Below are positions 22,866-31,242 of a stretch of 43,098 nt of DNA, in pieces. How positions within the stretch are numbered: position 1 is the first letter of the stretch; each line of letters starts with the position of its first letter. A program made the position numbers and the translations under genes. The notes beneath the pieces were generated by a model. It searched no databases and had not been told where the DNA came from. It was given only the letters and a program-made list of their open reading frames with translations. Source of the DNA: an uncultured Lachnospiraceae bacterium (GTDB taxonomy: Bacteria > Bacillota > Clostridia > Lachnospirales > Lachnospiraceae); NCBI GenBank assembly GCA_910579685.1, contig CAJTVN010000035.1, positions 1 to 43,098 of the forward strand, in the 5' to 3' direction.

Positions 22866-23282
22866 ATGATCACACTGGAATATATCAGGAAATTTGCAGA
22901 AAAACAGAAGACGGCGTTTATCGGATCCGTGGACGGGGAGGGATTCCCCAACATAAAGGCGGTGTTCACGCCCCGCAAGATCGAGGGGAACAGCTTTTAC
23001 TTTTCCACCAATACCTCATCCGTGCGAACCGGGCAATATCTGAAAAATCCAAAAGCGAGTCTGTATTTCTATAACAGAGGGCGTTTTCGCTACGAGGCAA
23101 TCATGCTGGTGGGAACCATGGAGGTCTTGCAGGATGCCGGGATCAAGGAAGAGATCTGGCAGAGCGGGGATACCATGTATTATAAGGAGGGCGTCACGGA
23201 TCCGGATTACTGCGTATTGAAGTTCACGGCAGTCCGGGGAAGGCGTTACTGCAGTTTGAAGTCGGAGGATTTCAGTTTATGA
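22866..23282 (+). CDS. Pyridoxamine-5'-phosphate-oxidase-fold (flavin split-barrel) protein
   Basis: 138 residues. FAEKQKTAFIGSVDGEGFPN, IKAVFTPRKIEGNSFYFSTN and YLKNPKASLYFY are the split-barrel pattern of small FMN/F420-binding oxidoreductases (DUF/PPOX class). The real substrate is unknown; such proteins often reduce quinone- or nitro-type compounds or bind FMN. Start chosen at 22866 because GGGGAGG lies nine bases upstream. It overlaps the following GNAT gene by ATGA, so MarR, this protein and the GNAT are one unit. Confidence 0.85.
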   Translation: MITLEYIRKFAEKQKTAFIGSVDGEGFPNIKAVFTPRKIEGNSFYFSTNTSSVRTGQYLKNPKASLYFYNRGRFRYEAIMLVGTMEVLQDAGIKEEIWQSGDTMYYKEGVTDPDYCVLKFTAVRGRRYCSLKSEDFSL

Positions 23283-23797
23283 AGTTAATGGAACCGACGA
23301 TGAATTATGATAAACAAATACAGGCATTCCGACAGGAATTCCTTTTATCTGGCGGATCCATGGATGGGTGTGGTTCGCTTCGAAGTTTCGAACATACCGG
23401 GGACTGGATGGATCAGTTGGAGGCATATAAAAAACCTGAGACAACTCCGCCTGGACATGTGCCAATGACGCAGTATATTTATGTGAGAGAATCGGACGAT
23501 AAGATCGTTGGCGTGATTCAGATCAGGCATTATTTGAATGATTATCTTGAAAAATATTTCGGGCACATTGGGTATTCGGTATGCCCGAGTGAACGGCGAA
23601 AGGGATATGCGGCTCAAATGCTCAAAAGGGTGCTTCCCGAATGTAAAGCGCTTGGCATCGACAAAGTGTTGATAAGCTGTGTTCCGGAAAATGAGGGCAG
23701 CCGCAGGACAATTGTGAAAAACGGCGGGGTATATGAATCGACTGTCCGTTTGGAAGAAGAGGATATCTATTTGGAACGGTATTGGATTGAACTTTGA
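23279..23797 (+). CDS. GNAT-family N-acetyltransferase (intact)
   Basis: 172 residues, normal family length. Strand 4 and motif A are present: HIGYSVCPSERRKGYAAQML with the RRKGYA pyrophosphate loop, then KVLISCVPENEGSRRTIVKN (motif B, Asn and the NxxSxxxIxxNGG pattern). It transfers an acetyl group from acetyl-CoA to an unknown amine. Start by ATGA overlap with the upstream gene. It is one of only two complete GNAT genes in the window. Confidence 0.92.
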   Translation: MKLMEPTMNYDKQIQAFRQEFLLSGGSMDGCGSLRSFEHTGDWMDQLEAYKKPETTPPGHVPMTQYIYVRESDDKIVGVIQIRHYLNDYLEKYFGHIGYSVCPSERRKGYAAQMLKRVLPECKALGIDKVLISCVPENEGSRRTIVKNGGVYESTVRLEEEDIYLERYWIEL

Positions 23798-23814
23798 AAT
23801 GGAGAGGGAACAAG

Positions 23815-24294
23815 ATGTCATTGGAAAAAGTAAAGAATTATTTGGAAACAGTTGGCCTGGGAGGGCGTGTACACGAGCTGTCGCAGACAACGGCAACGGT
23901 TGAGGATGCCGCAAGTGCAATCGGCTGCAGGCCCGAACACATAGCAAAAACCATGTCTTTTCTGCTGGATGAGGAGCCGATCCTCATTGTGACTGCGGGG
24001 GATGCGAAAATAGATAACAGGAAATATAAGAGCTGCTTTCACAAAAAGGCAAAAATGATACCCTGGGAATTGGTAGAACAATATACCGGGCATGCTCCCG
24101 GCGGCGTATGTCCCTTTGCGGTCAATCCCAATATGAAGGTCTATCTGGATATATCCTTAAAGCGTTTTCAGACCGTCTACCCGGCAGGGGGAAGCGGCAA
24201 CAGCGCCGTTGAACTGTCCATTGAAGAGCTCGATTCCTGTTCCAATTCCTCCGGGTGGGTAGACGTCTGCAGTAACTGGATCGCAGAGGGATAA
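23815..24294 (+). CDS. YbaK/ProX-like aminoacyl-tRNA deacylase-domain protein
   Basis: 159 residues from MSLEKVKNYL, 17 bases after the GNAT stop with GGAGAGGG as ribosome site. TATVEDAASAIGCRPEHIAK, TMSFLLDEEPILIVTAGD, DNRKYKSCFHKKAKMI and GHAPGGVCPFAV are the YbaK-domain blocks (the invariant Lys of KTM and the GGVCPF loop). Members clear mischarged tRNAs such as Cys-tRNAPro; this short group has not been tied to one tRNA. It ends 13 bases from the convergent flavin-protein gene, with no terminator in between. Confidence 0.88.
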   Translation: MSLEKVKNYLETVGLGGRVHELSQTTATVEDAASAIGCRPEHIAKTMSFLLDEEPILIVTAGDAKIDNRKYKSCFHKKAKMIPWELVEQYTGHAPGGVCPFAVNPNMKVYLDISLKRFQTVYPAGGSGNSAVELSIEELDSCSNSSGWVDVCSNWIAEG

Positions 24295-24307
24295 ACACGG
24301 GTGTTGA

Positions 24308-24775
24308 CTAATGCTCTTTACAAGACCAGTTCGTGACTTCCATTTTTATTACGGCAATCCTGTCAACCTGTTCTCTGTTGAAATCCCATTCGTTTTGCGC
24401 AGAATAGTGGGACAGCAACACATTAAGGGCGTGGACTTTTTCGGTATATTCATTTACGATTTGAATTTTCCCGTTTCCCATGATGGATTGATAAAAATAG
24501 GAGTAGGCGCAGGCTGTTTCGCCCTGGGCAAGCTGATGTTTTCGATCCATCTCAAAGGAAGCGGTTTCCTGTGTCCGGATCAAATCTATTTTCTTTCCGG
24601 CTGCTGCGCCGTGAAAATAGAGGAACAATTTTCCGTCTGCCTCTTCGTAACCAAAATTCAAGGGCACAATATATGCGCCATTCTCATCTACAAGGCCTAA
24701 CCGGCAGCAATCACATGCGGAAAGGATTTCCATCATCTTGTCAAAATCCGTAACTTCTCTGTCTTTTCTTCTCAT
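24308..24775 (-). CDS. NimA-like flavin split-barrel protein
   Basis: 155 residues from MRRKDREVTD, with TGGAGGAAAACG just upstream; a longer frame to 24853 lacks such a site. MMEILSACDCCRLGLVDENG, YIVPLNFGYEE, KLFLYFHGAAAGKKIDLIR and SIMGNGKIQIVNEYTEK are the pattern of the pyridoxamine-oxidase-like family that includes nitroimidazole-resistance proteins NimA-J and many uncharacterised clostridial paralogues. Nitroreductase activity is possible but not shown. It is divergent from the zinc-ribbon protein gene. Confidence 0.88.
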   Translation of the reverse strand: MRRKDREVTDFDKMMEILSACDCCRLGLVDENGAYIVPLNFGYEEADGKLFLYFHGAAAGKKIDLIRTQETASFEMDRKHQLAQGETACAYSYFYQSIMGNGKIQIVNEYTEKVHALNVLLSHYSAQNEWDFNREQVDRIAVIKMEVTNWSCKEH

Positions 24776-24809
24776 ACGTTTTCCTCCATCTGTTTTGATT
24801 ATAAAATAT

Positions 24810-24839
24810 TTGTCTTCTGTCTGCAATGCGTGGTATAAT
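24810..24839 (+). promoter_or_regulatory. Promoter for the zinc-ribbon membrane protein
   Basis: TTGTCT (24810-24815), 18-base spacer, perfect TATAAT (24834-24839), 30 bases before the start codon. Confidence 0.7.
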
Positions 24840-24869
24840 AAAATGCTTGACATTAAAGGAGGAGTGAAA

Positions 24870-25445
24870 ATGAGTGTTTATTACAAGCATACGAAGACAG
24901 AGTCAATCAAAGTGCCGTATTCTTTCAGATGCGAGCAGTGTATGAAGGACAGCGGGCCGCTGACGGCAACCATAACCGGAATGGAGGCGGATATCAACAG
25001 CAATTTCAAGGATCTGGATCTGAAGGGAACGGAGACGTTGAATAAGATCGCCCACAAATATCTTGTGAGGGCTGTGAAGGATGCGCACCGCAATGTCACG
25101 GAAAAACATATTTATTCCACGGATTTCAAGGATGAATGCCCTTACTGCCATAAGCCCCAGTCCTGGGCGGTCAGCGGCGCAAAGGACGAGATGTTCACAA
25201 CGCCGATTGTCTGTTTCATCGTCGGCATCATTCTCGGTGCAGGGTGTTATTTCTTTTCGGGGGTGGACAACAGCCTGACAATCGCAATCGTCGTGGCAGG
25301 CATCTGCTTTGCCCTGGCGGCCGGAAGCCTGATTCTGAATATCATAAAGGTAAGCAGCAAAAAGAGAAAGACATCCGTTTCCTGCCAGAAAAACGTGCCG
25401 GTTATCGAATGGAGCGCCGTACAGGATCTGTTGGACGAAAAGTAA
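24870..25445 (+). CDS. Zinc-ribbon membrane protein of unknown function
   Basis: 191 residues, AAAGGAGGAG seven bases before the ATG. Two Cys pairs, FRCEQCMKDSG (near 20) and DECPYCHKPQ (near 88), can form one zinc ribbon with a ~65-residue insertion between its halves. Two membrane helices follow (about 108-128 and 133-155: TPIVCFIVGIILGAGCYFFS and LTIAIVVAGICFALAAGSLI), and then a basic stretch KKRKTS and a short tail. I do not recognise a named family. The architecture suggests a cytosolic zinc domain anchored to the membrane. It has its own promoter and is followed by a GNAT gene 32 bases later. Confidence 0.75.
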   Translation: MSVYYKHTKTESIKVPYSFRCEQCMKDSGPLTATITGMEADINSNFKDLDLKGTETLNKIAHKYLVRAVKDAHRNVTEKHIYSTDFKDECPYCHKPQSWAVSGAKDEMFTTPIVCFIVGIILGAGCYFFSGVDNSLTIAIVVAGICFALAAGSLILNIIKVSSKKRKTSVSCQKNVPVIEWSAVQDLLDEK

Positions 25446-25477
25446 GGATTTATATAGAAAAGAAGCGGAGAAGATCT

Positions 25478-25936
25478 ATGGCTGTTCAATACCGGAAATT
25501 AACCGAAACGGAACTGGAAGCATTTATAGAGATTAGAATCCGCCAGCTGCGGGAAGAAGGGGCGGCGCAGGAGCTGGATCTGAAACCTGCTTTAAGGGAT
25601 TATTGTAACCGGCATATGGCGGATGGAACCTTTGTTTCCTGGCTGGCGGCTGACGGAGAAAGAATCGTCGGAACAAGCGGAATGTCATTTGTCGAAAGAC
25701 CGCCGCATTTTGGATGTCCAAACGGAAAAATGGGACTGCTTTCCAGTATGTTTACCGCCAGGGATTACCGCAGACAGGGAATTGCGAAAGAGCTGCTTTC
25801 AAGGGTGGTAAACGAGGCCAGGGATTACGGATGCGGTGATGTCCAGATCACGGCCTCCGATATGGGGGTTTTGCTGTATACGAATTTCGGTTTTGTAAAA
25901 AACGGTAATTTTATGCAGTATAAAATCAGCGGATAG
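25478..25936 (+). CDS. GNAT-family N-acetyltransferase (intact)
   Basis: 152 residues. MAVQYRKLTETELEAFIEIR is the N-terminal strand and helix, SSMFTARDYRRQGIAKELLS carries motif A with the RRQGIA loop, and DVQITASDMGVLLYTNFGF is motif B with the Tyr that usually acts as general acid. The substrate is unknown. The ATG follows GCGGAGAAG by five bases. It is probably cotranscribed with the zinc-ribbon gene upstream. Confidence 0.92.
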   Translation: MAVQYRKLTETELEAFIEIRIRQLREEGAAQELDLKPALRDYCNRHMADGTFVSWLAADGERIVGTSGMSFVERPPHFGCPNGKMGLLSSMFTARDYRRQGIAKELLSRVVNEARDYGCGDVQITASDMGVLLYTNFGFVKNGNFMQYKISG

Positions 25937-25962
25937 CGGGTTTTTAGAGGAATAAAATCGGG

Positions 25963-26259
25963 ATGATGGAAGAGACGGGAATGAAAGCCCAGGTGATTGA
26001 GGAAATACGAGCTCTTGCAGGAGAGTATGGCGTGGAAAAAGTAATTCTGTTCGGATCCAGGGCAAGAGGAAATTATAAACGTGCCAGTGATATTGATCTT
26101 GCGGTAAGCGGCGGGGATATTCTGCGGTTTGCCCTTGCTGTGGACGAGGAAACTTCCACGCCGCTGCGGTTTGATATTATAAATCTGGATGGAATGGTGT
26201 GCGAAGAGCTGCAAAAGGCCATTTGGACGGAAGGGAAAATTTTATATGAAAAAATTTGA
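25963..26259 (+). CDS. MNT-type nucleotidyltransferase antitoxin (MntA/HI0073-like)
   Basis: 98 residues with the minimal nucleotidyltransferase signature GSX10DXD: G31-S32 (LFGSRARGNYKRASDIDLAV) with D43 and D45 as metal ligands. In characterised HEPN/MNT pairs this enzyme adds AMP residues to a Tyr of the HEPN toxin and so silences it. It overlaps the HEPN gene by 14 bases. Start at 25963; an alternative ATG at 25981 (GAAGAGACGGG upstream) would remove six residues without touching the active site. Confidence 0.88.
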   Translation: MMEETGMKAQVIEEIRALAGEYGVEKVILFGSRARGNYKRASDIDLAVSGGDILRFALAVDEETSTPLRFDIINLDGMVCEELQKAIWTEGKILYEKI

Positions 26260-26704
26260 CAATTACAGCTCTAATCTGCGCGTGCTTGAGAGGGCGGATA
26301 AGGAAATACTGAGCAATGAATTCATTATCAGCGGGATTATTGATAAATTCTCCATTCAGTTTGAACTGGGGTGGAAGCTGTTAAAAGAATTGCTCGACTA
26401 TGAAGGCAGCAGGGTGTCAGCGACCGGATCTCCCAGAGGTATCATCAAGGAGGCGTATGCAGTGTATCCTTTTTTTGACGGAGAAATCTGGCTGGAAATG
26501 CTCAGGGCGAGAAATGACATGGCGCACATTTATAACGGGAATGCGGCGAAGGAGCTCGTGGGGCGGATATTGCGGGTGTATATTCCGGAATTCAAAAGGC
26601 TGGAGAAGGAATTGAGGAACACCTACGGCGGAAAGCTTGAGTCGGCGGAAGGAGCCATGGTACTGGAGCCGGGCGGGGAGATCGAACTGACGGGTTCTTT
26701 TTAG
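26246..26704 (+). CDS. HEPN toxin (HepT/HI0074-like)
   Basis: 152 residues from MKKFDNYSSN, the ATG lying inside the upstream MNT gene. The helical bundle carries R89-N-D-M-A-H94-I-Y96, an exact RX4HXY motif: Arg and His are the RNase residues of HepT and Tyr96 is the residue that the MNT partner AMPylates. The first helices (FSIQFELGWKLLKELLDYEG) are typical of the HI0074 branch, once called nucleotidyltransferase substrate-binding. The ~25 residues after KELRNTYGG are an unusual acidic tail. Together with the MNT gene this is a complete type VII toxin-antitoxin pair. Confidence 0.88.
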   Translation: MKKFDNYSSNLRVLERADKEILSNEFIISGIIDKFSIQFELGWKLLKELLDYEGSRVSATGSPRGIIKEAYAVYPFFDGEIWLEMLRARNDMAHIYNGNAAKELVGRILRVYIPEFKRLEKELRNTYGGKLESAEGAMVLEPGGEIELTGSF

Positions 26705-26744
26705 AAGGTTGATTATGGGCGGACGACTGGTGGAGGGAAGGCTT

Positions 26745-27962
26745 ATGATTCGGTTGACAAACCGCCAGGCGCGGCAGTTTATGCTTTTGAAGCAGGGACT
26801 TCTTGGAAAATACAGGTTTGAGGGAAAGCCGGGGGCGCTTGCCTTTGTCCGGCAGGCGGGCTGTATTCAGTTTGATCCGGTGGATGCCTGCGGAAAAAAT
26901 GCGGAGCTTACCCTTCAGTCCAGGGTAAAGGGATTCACGAAGGGGATGCTTGGCGAGCTGCTCTATGAGGACCGGCGGCTGGTGGATTATCCGGACAAGA
27001 ATCTCTCGATTCTGCCGGCCCGGGACTGGCCCTGTTTTGAGCGCTACCGACGGGCCGCGCGGGAGAGCGGGCGGCAGTTTCCGGAGCTTGCGCAGCTTGA
27101 AGTTCTGACAAAGGAATATATCGAGAAGAACGGTCCGGTAAGCTCGGACGATCTTCCCATCGAGAGGGAAATACACTGGCATTCCGCCATTCACTGGAGC
27201 GGTAACTGGCAGGGAAACACAAAGGCCGCAAGAGCCGTGCTGGAGCAGCTTTATTCCACAGGCGAGCTGGTGATCCATCACAAGAAAGGGACGAGGAAAT
27301 ACTATGATCTGGCATGCCGGCACCTGCCGCGGGAGCTTCTGAGCGCACCGGATCCCTTTCCGGATGAGTTCGGACACAAAAAGTGGAGAATTCTGCGCCG
27401 GATCGGAGCGGTAGGCCTGCTCTGGAACCGCCCCTCTGATGCGTGGCTGAATATCTGGGGCCTTACAACAGCCGAAAGGGCGAGGGCGTTTGATGAGCTG
27501 GAGGCGGAAAACCGGATCCTGTCCGTGGAAGTGGAAGGCCTGCGCCACAGGCTGTACTGCAGGGCGGAGGATCTGCCGCTTCTGGAAGAGGTGATCAGGG
27601 GCGCAGACCACAGGCCGCGCCTGGAGTTTATCGCTCCGCTGGACTGTTTTCTCTGGGACCGGAAGCTGATCGAGGCGCTGTTTGGGTTTGAATACAGCTG
27701 GGAGATCTACACGCCAAAGGCCAAGCGCAAGTACGGCTTTTACGTGCTTCCCATCCTGTACGGGGAGCGGTTCGCAGGGCGCATCGAGGCGGTCTGCGAG
27801 GCCAAAACGCAAACCCTTGTGGTGAAGAATGTCTGGTATGAGGAGGGGGTAAGATTCACAAAGAAGCTGGAAGCGGAGCTGGAAAAAAGTCTGAGGCGTT
27901 TTGCCAGGTTTAATGCGTGCGGTGAAGTTCGCTGGCTTTCGGGCGGAGAAAATGGCAGATAA
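26745..27962 (+). CDS. YcaQ/AlkX-like winged-helix DNA glycosylase family protein
   Basis: 405 residues from MIRLTNRQAR (GGAGGGAAGG just upstream; longer in-frame starts lack it). The HTH_42 family unwinds or cleaves interstrand cross-links: E. coli YcaQ uses a Gln-x-Asp pair in its QID motif, and Q42-F-D44 here sits in the same context (AGCIQFDPVDACGKNAELTL). YPDKNLSILPARDWP, HWHSAIHWSGNW and APLDCFLWDRKLIEALFGF are further family blocks. Activity is assumed from the family. It follows the toxin gene by 40 bases but is probably unrelated in function. Confidence 0.88.
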   Translation: MIRLTNRQARQFMLLKQGLLGKYRFEGKPGALAFVRQAGCIQFDPVDACGKNAELTLQSRVKGFTKGMLGELLYEDRRLVDYPDKNLSILPARDWPCFERYRRAARESGRQFPELAQLEVLTKEYIEKNGPVSSDDLPIEREIHWHSAIHWSGNWQGNTKAARAVLEQLYSTGELVIHHKKGTRKYYDLACRHLPRELLSAPDPFPDEFGHKKWRILRRIGAVGLLWNRPSDAWLNIWGLTTAERARAFDELEAENRILSVEVEGLRHRLYCRAEDLPLLEEVIRGADHRPRLEFIAPLDCFLWDRKLIEALFGFEYSWEIYTPKAKRKYGFYVLPILYGERFAGRIEAVCEAKTQTLVVKNVWYEEGVRFTKKLEAELEKSLRRFARFNACGEVRWLSGGENGR

Positions 27963-28057
27963 TACAAAAACCGAAAGCTGCGGGAAGATTCAGACAATAG
28001 GTTCCATGAATTGAAAGGTTTCACAATCACAAAAAATACGGAGTTAAGGAACATAGA

Positions 28058-28834
28058 ATGGGAAAACCAAAAATATTTCTTTTTGATTTGGACGGCACCT
28101 TATTAAGGGATGATAAAACCATATCGGAATCTACGTTGAAAATATTGTCCAGATGCAAAGAATGCGGGTATCTGATCGGTGTTTCCACATCCAGGGGCGA
28201 GCAGAACTGCCTTGGTTTTTTGCGAGAAATAAAGCCGGATATTCTTATTTCCAGCGGCGGGGCGCTGGTACGGGTAAATGGAACAATGATCCGCTGCGTC
28301 TCCTTTTCACCGCAAGAGACAAAAAGCTTTATTGAAGCGGCAAGAAAGCTATGCGGCAGGGACTGCGAAATTACGGTTGACACATTAGATGCGCATTACT
28401 GGAATTATAAAACCGATCCAAAAGAGCAGGATAAAAGCTGGGGAGACAGCGTCTATACGGATTTTACGGACTTTAAGCAGGAAGCGCTGAAGATCTGTGT
28501 CGAGATACCCGATCCCGCCCTGGCGCAGAAATTATGCGGACATTTCTCGGAGCTTGACAGCCAGCGTTTTTCGGACGGCGACTGGTATAAGTTTACGAAG
28601 AGCGGGATTACAAAGGAAAAGGCGGTCCTGGCGGCATGCGAAGCGTGCCATGCGGATGTATCAGAAATCGCCGCATTTGGAGATGATTATGCGGACATAG
28701 GTATGTTAAAGCTATGCGGTATCGGCGTGGCGATGGGAAATGCCATACAGGAGGTCAAAGACATTGCTGACGATATCACGCTTTCAAATGAGGAGGATGG
28801 CGTGGCCGCCTATCTGGAAAGATGGATTATTTGA
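28058..28834 (+). CDS. HAD-superfamily phosphatase, Cof type
   Basis: 258 residues. HAD motif I is LFDLDGTLLRDD (nucleophile Asp and acid Asp), motif II is the Ser/Thr in GVSTSRGEQN, motif III Lys in SGITKEKAV, and motif IV AFGDDYADIGML. A type-IIB cap lies between them. ITKEKAVLAAC and AVAMGNAIQEVKDIADDIT-like endings are standard for Cof phosphatases, which dephosphorylate sugar phosphates or flavin/PLP intermediates with loose specificity. It follows the YcaQ-like gene by 95 bases. Confidence 0.92.
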   Translation: MGKPKIFLFDLDGTLLRDDKTISESTLKILSRCKECGYLIGVSTSRGEQNCLGFLREIKPDILISSGGALVRVNGTMIRCVSFSPQETKSFIEAARKLCGRDCEITVDTLDAHYWNYKTDPKEQDKSWGDSVYTDFTDFKQEALKICVEIPDPALAQKLCGHFSELDSQRFSDGDWYKFTKSGITKEKAVLAACEACHADVSEIAAFGDDYADIGMLKLCGIGVAMGNAIQEVKDIADDITLSNEEDGVAAYLERWII

Positions 28835-28882
28835 GGGCGGCAGCAAACCCAATACATGCTCAGACAGAAAGAGGATCCGGAC

Positions 28883-29269
28883 ATGGACATTCATATTCGA
28901 AAAGCGCTGTATGTTGCACGGGGTGTGGAGAAAACGGCAGGGACGTTTATTTTAAAGCACGAGCCGGAAGAGGGGTATAAAAACGGAAAATGGCTGACGG
29001 AAAATGATTACAGGTACATTTATGTCATCTATACGCTTGCGGTCCATCCTGATTTCCTGAAATGCGGTGTGGGAACAGAGATCTTGCGGTTTGCGGAACA
29101 CACGGCACGAAAAGAAAGGTGCGTGAGCATCCGGCTTGATGTTGTAAAGGGGAATATTCCTGCGGAGCGGCTTTATCAAAAATGCGGATATCAGTTGACC
29201 GGAACCGTAAGTCTGGGGTATGAAGCGTATGGGCTCTTCTGGTATCATCTTTATGAAAAAGTCTTATAA
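28883..29269 (+). pseudogene. GNAT acetyltransferase lacking its N-terminal third
   Basis: The 128-residue frame from MDIHIRKALYVARGVEKTAG starts directly at the end of helix 2/strand 2 of a GNAT fold. Motif A (YTLAVHPDFLKCGVGTEILR) and motif B (IRLDVVKGNIPAERLYQKCG) are complete, but the first ~45 residues that form the acceptor site are missing. GAAAGAGG upstream of the ATG could allow translation. The 48 bases between the HAD stop and this ATG show no recognisable GNAT start. Whether a short protein is stable is unknown; the truncation is inferred from family length (about 165-170). Confidence 0.6.
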
Positions 29270-29312
29270 CGTAAAAAGGAACGGATATTTACAGCAGCGG
29301 AGGAAGAGATTT

Positions 29313-30503
29313 ATGGCGGAGAGAAATCTTGATTTTGACACGGTGATTGACAGAAAAAATACGGGAAGCGTCAAATATGACACGGCATCCCGGGAGGGAA
29401 TGCCTGAGGACGCGCTCTCCCTGTGGGTGGCGGATATGGATTTTAAAACATCCTCCTATGTACAGGATGCTTTAAGGAAGTTTGCGGAGCACGGGATATT
29501 CGGGTATAACAATGCAGCGGAGGATTATTTTGAGGCGGTGCGGTCCTGGCATGTGCGTCATCATGACTGGAGGGTGGAAAAAGAATGGCTGGTGAAAACA
29601 CCGGGAATCGTTTTCGCCCTTTCCATGGCGGTACAGGCCTTTACCGGGGAGGGGGACGGCGTGCTGATCCAGCAGCCGGTGTACCATCCTTTTGCAAGGG
29701 CGGTGCTGCAAAATGGCAGAAGGCTCGTGGACAATCCCCTTCTTCAGGATGAGAACGGGAAGTATTACATGGATATACAGGATTTTGAGGATAAGATCGT
29801 CAGGGAGCAGATAAAGCTGTTTATTCTCTGCAGTCCTCACAACCCGGTGGGCCGGGTGTGGTCCGGGCAGGAGCTTGAGAGAATCGGTGATATCTGTTAC
29901 CGCCATAAGGTGATCATCATAAGCGATGAGATTCACAGTGATTTTGTGTTCCGGGGAAAGCACTGCGTGCTTGCGGGACTGAAAAAGGAATACGAGGAGA
30001 TCACCGTGACCTGCACGGCGCCCAGCAAAACCTTTAATATCGCGGGTCTCCAGGTGTCCAATATTTTTATTCCCAACGAGAGGCTGCGCACTCTTTTTGA
30101 AAAACGGATTTCTGCGTGCGGCTGCAGCCAGCCCAATTCCGCAGGGCTTACGGCCTGCCTTGCCGCATACCGGGACGGGGAGGAATGGTATCGGGGAATG
30201 CTCTCCTATATCGGGGAGAATATCCGTTTTGCCAAGGCGTTTCTTGCGGAACGCCTGCCGGAGGTTAAAATGTGGGAGCCGGAAGGAACCTATCTGATCT
30301 GGCTGGACTTAAGGTCCCTGGGACTTTCCCATGATAAGATGGAGGAGTTGATTGTCAGAAGGGCGAGGCTCTGGCTTGATGACGGTGCGATGTTCGGGGC
30401 TGCGGGGGAGGGGTTCCAGAGAGTCAATACCGCCTGCCCCAGATCGGTTCTGAAGCAGGCTCTGGAGCGGCTGGAGAGGGCGGTCCGGGAGATTGCCGGA
30501 TAA
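29313..30503 (+). CDS. MalY/PatB-type PLP-dependent cystathionine beta-lyase
   Basis: 396 residues from MAERNLDFDT (GCGGAGGAAGAG upstream; the frame is open further upstream without a ribosome site). Fold-type I aminotransferase with PatB-like markers: DALSLWVADMDFKTSSYVQD, GIFGYNNA, LCSPHNPVGRVW, ISDEIHSDFVFRGKH and the PLP lysine in TAPSKTFNIAGLQ. These enzymes split the C-S bond of cystathionine, cystine or cysteine conjugates, giving homocysteine or H2S plus pyruvate and ammonia. It precedes tcdA by 34 bases and may be the first gene of the long operon that follows. Confidence 0.93.
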   Translation: MAERNLDFDTVIDRKNTGSVKYDTASREGMPEDALSLWVADMDFKTSSYVQDALRKFAEHGIFGYNNAAEDYFEAVRSWHVRHHDWRVEKEWLVKTPGIVFALSMAVQAFTGEGDGVLIQQPVYHPFARAVLQNGRRLVDNPLLQDENGKYYMDIQDFEDKIVREQIKLFILCSPHNPVGRVWSGQELERIGDICYRHKVIIISDEIHSDFVFRGKHCVLAGLKKEYEEITVTCTAPSKTFNIAGLQVSNIFIPNERLRTLFEKRISACGCSQPNSAGLTACLAAYRDGEEWYRGMLSYIGENIRFAKAFLAERLPEVKMWEPEGTYLIWLDLRSLGLSHDKMEELIVRRARLWLDDGAMFGAAGEGFQRVNTACPRSVLKQALERLERAVREIAG

Positions 30504-30537
30504 GCGGCATCAGGCGGCGGAAAGGTTTGGATTGGGT

Positions 30538-31242
30538 ATGGAAAATCCGTTTTCGAGAACAGAATATCTGCTTGGCCCACAGGCCATGGAGCGTCTTTCA
30601 GGGGCCCATGTGGCCGTGTTCGGAATCGGGGGCGTGGGAGGCTTCGCAGTGGAGGCCCTTGCAAGGAGCGGGATCGGCGCTTTTGACCTGATCGACAGGG
30701 ACAGAGTGTGCATCTCCAACCTGAACCGGCAGATCATTGCCACCCGGGATACCATGGGAAGGTACAAGGTGGATGTGATGAGGGAGAGAATTCTGTCCAT
30801 CTGTCCGCAGACCAGGGTTTGTGTGCATCCCTGTTTTTTTCTGCCTGAGAATGCGGATACTTTTGATTTTTCTTCCTATGATTATGTGGTGGATGCGGTG
30901 GACACCGTGACGGCCAAGATCGAGCTGGTTCTGCGGACCCGGCAGGCCGGAGTTCCCCTGATCAGCTGTATGGGAACGGGAAACAAGCTGGATCCTTCCC
31001 GTCTTACCATTGCGGACATCTATGAGACAGATATCTGTCCCCTTGCGAGGGTCATGCGCAGGGAGCTGCGAAAGAGGGGCGTGGAGAGCCTCAAGGTTCT
31101 CTATTCCAGGGAAAAGCCTGTAAGGAGTGCGGCGGACGGCGTTGTGGGGAGCGTTTCCTTTGTTCCCTCCACGGCCGGGCTTTTGATCGCCGCGGAGGTG
31201 GTGAAGGATATCACGGGATGCCGGGAGGATTCCAATGGTTGA
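30538..31242 (+). CDS. tcdA: TcdA-like tRNA threonylcarbamoyladenosine dehydratase (ThiF/E1 family)
   Basis: 234 residues. The adenylating Rossmann motif is VAVFGIGGVGGFAVEALARS, followed by LIDRDRVCISNLNRQIIATR (the NxNRQ box) and YVVDAVDTVTAKIELV. PLISCMGTGNKLDPSRL and GSVSFVPSTAGLLIA match the CsdL/TcdA branch rather than ThiF or MoeB. The enzyme uses ATP to close t6A37 of ANN-decoding tRNAs into its cyclic form. The last eight bases overlap hemA, an arrangement that couples it to the porphyrin operon. Confidence 0.88.
   Translation: MENPFSRTEYLLGPQAMERLSGAHVAVFGIGGVGGFAVEALARSGIGAFDLIDRDRVCISNLNRQIIATRDTMGRYKVDVMRERILSICPQTRVCVHPCFFLPENADTFDFSSYDYVVDAVDTVTAKIELVLRTRQAGVPLISCMGTGNKLDPSRLTIADIYETDICPLARVMRRELRKRGVESLKVLYSREKPVRSAADGVVGSVSFVPSTAGLLIAAEVVKDITGCREDSNG

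Noticed and set aside
22070..22978. 302-codon minus-strand frame
   Set aside because: Covers MarR and flavin-protein genes in antisense; no domain recognised.
26592..27812. 406-codon minus-strand open frame
   Set aside because: Antisense to the YcaQ-like and HEPN genes; Pro/Arg/Leu-rich shadow with no ribosome site.
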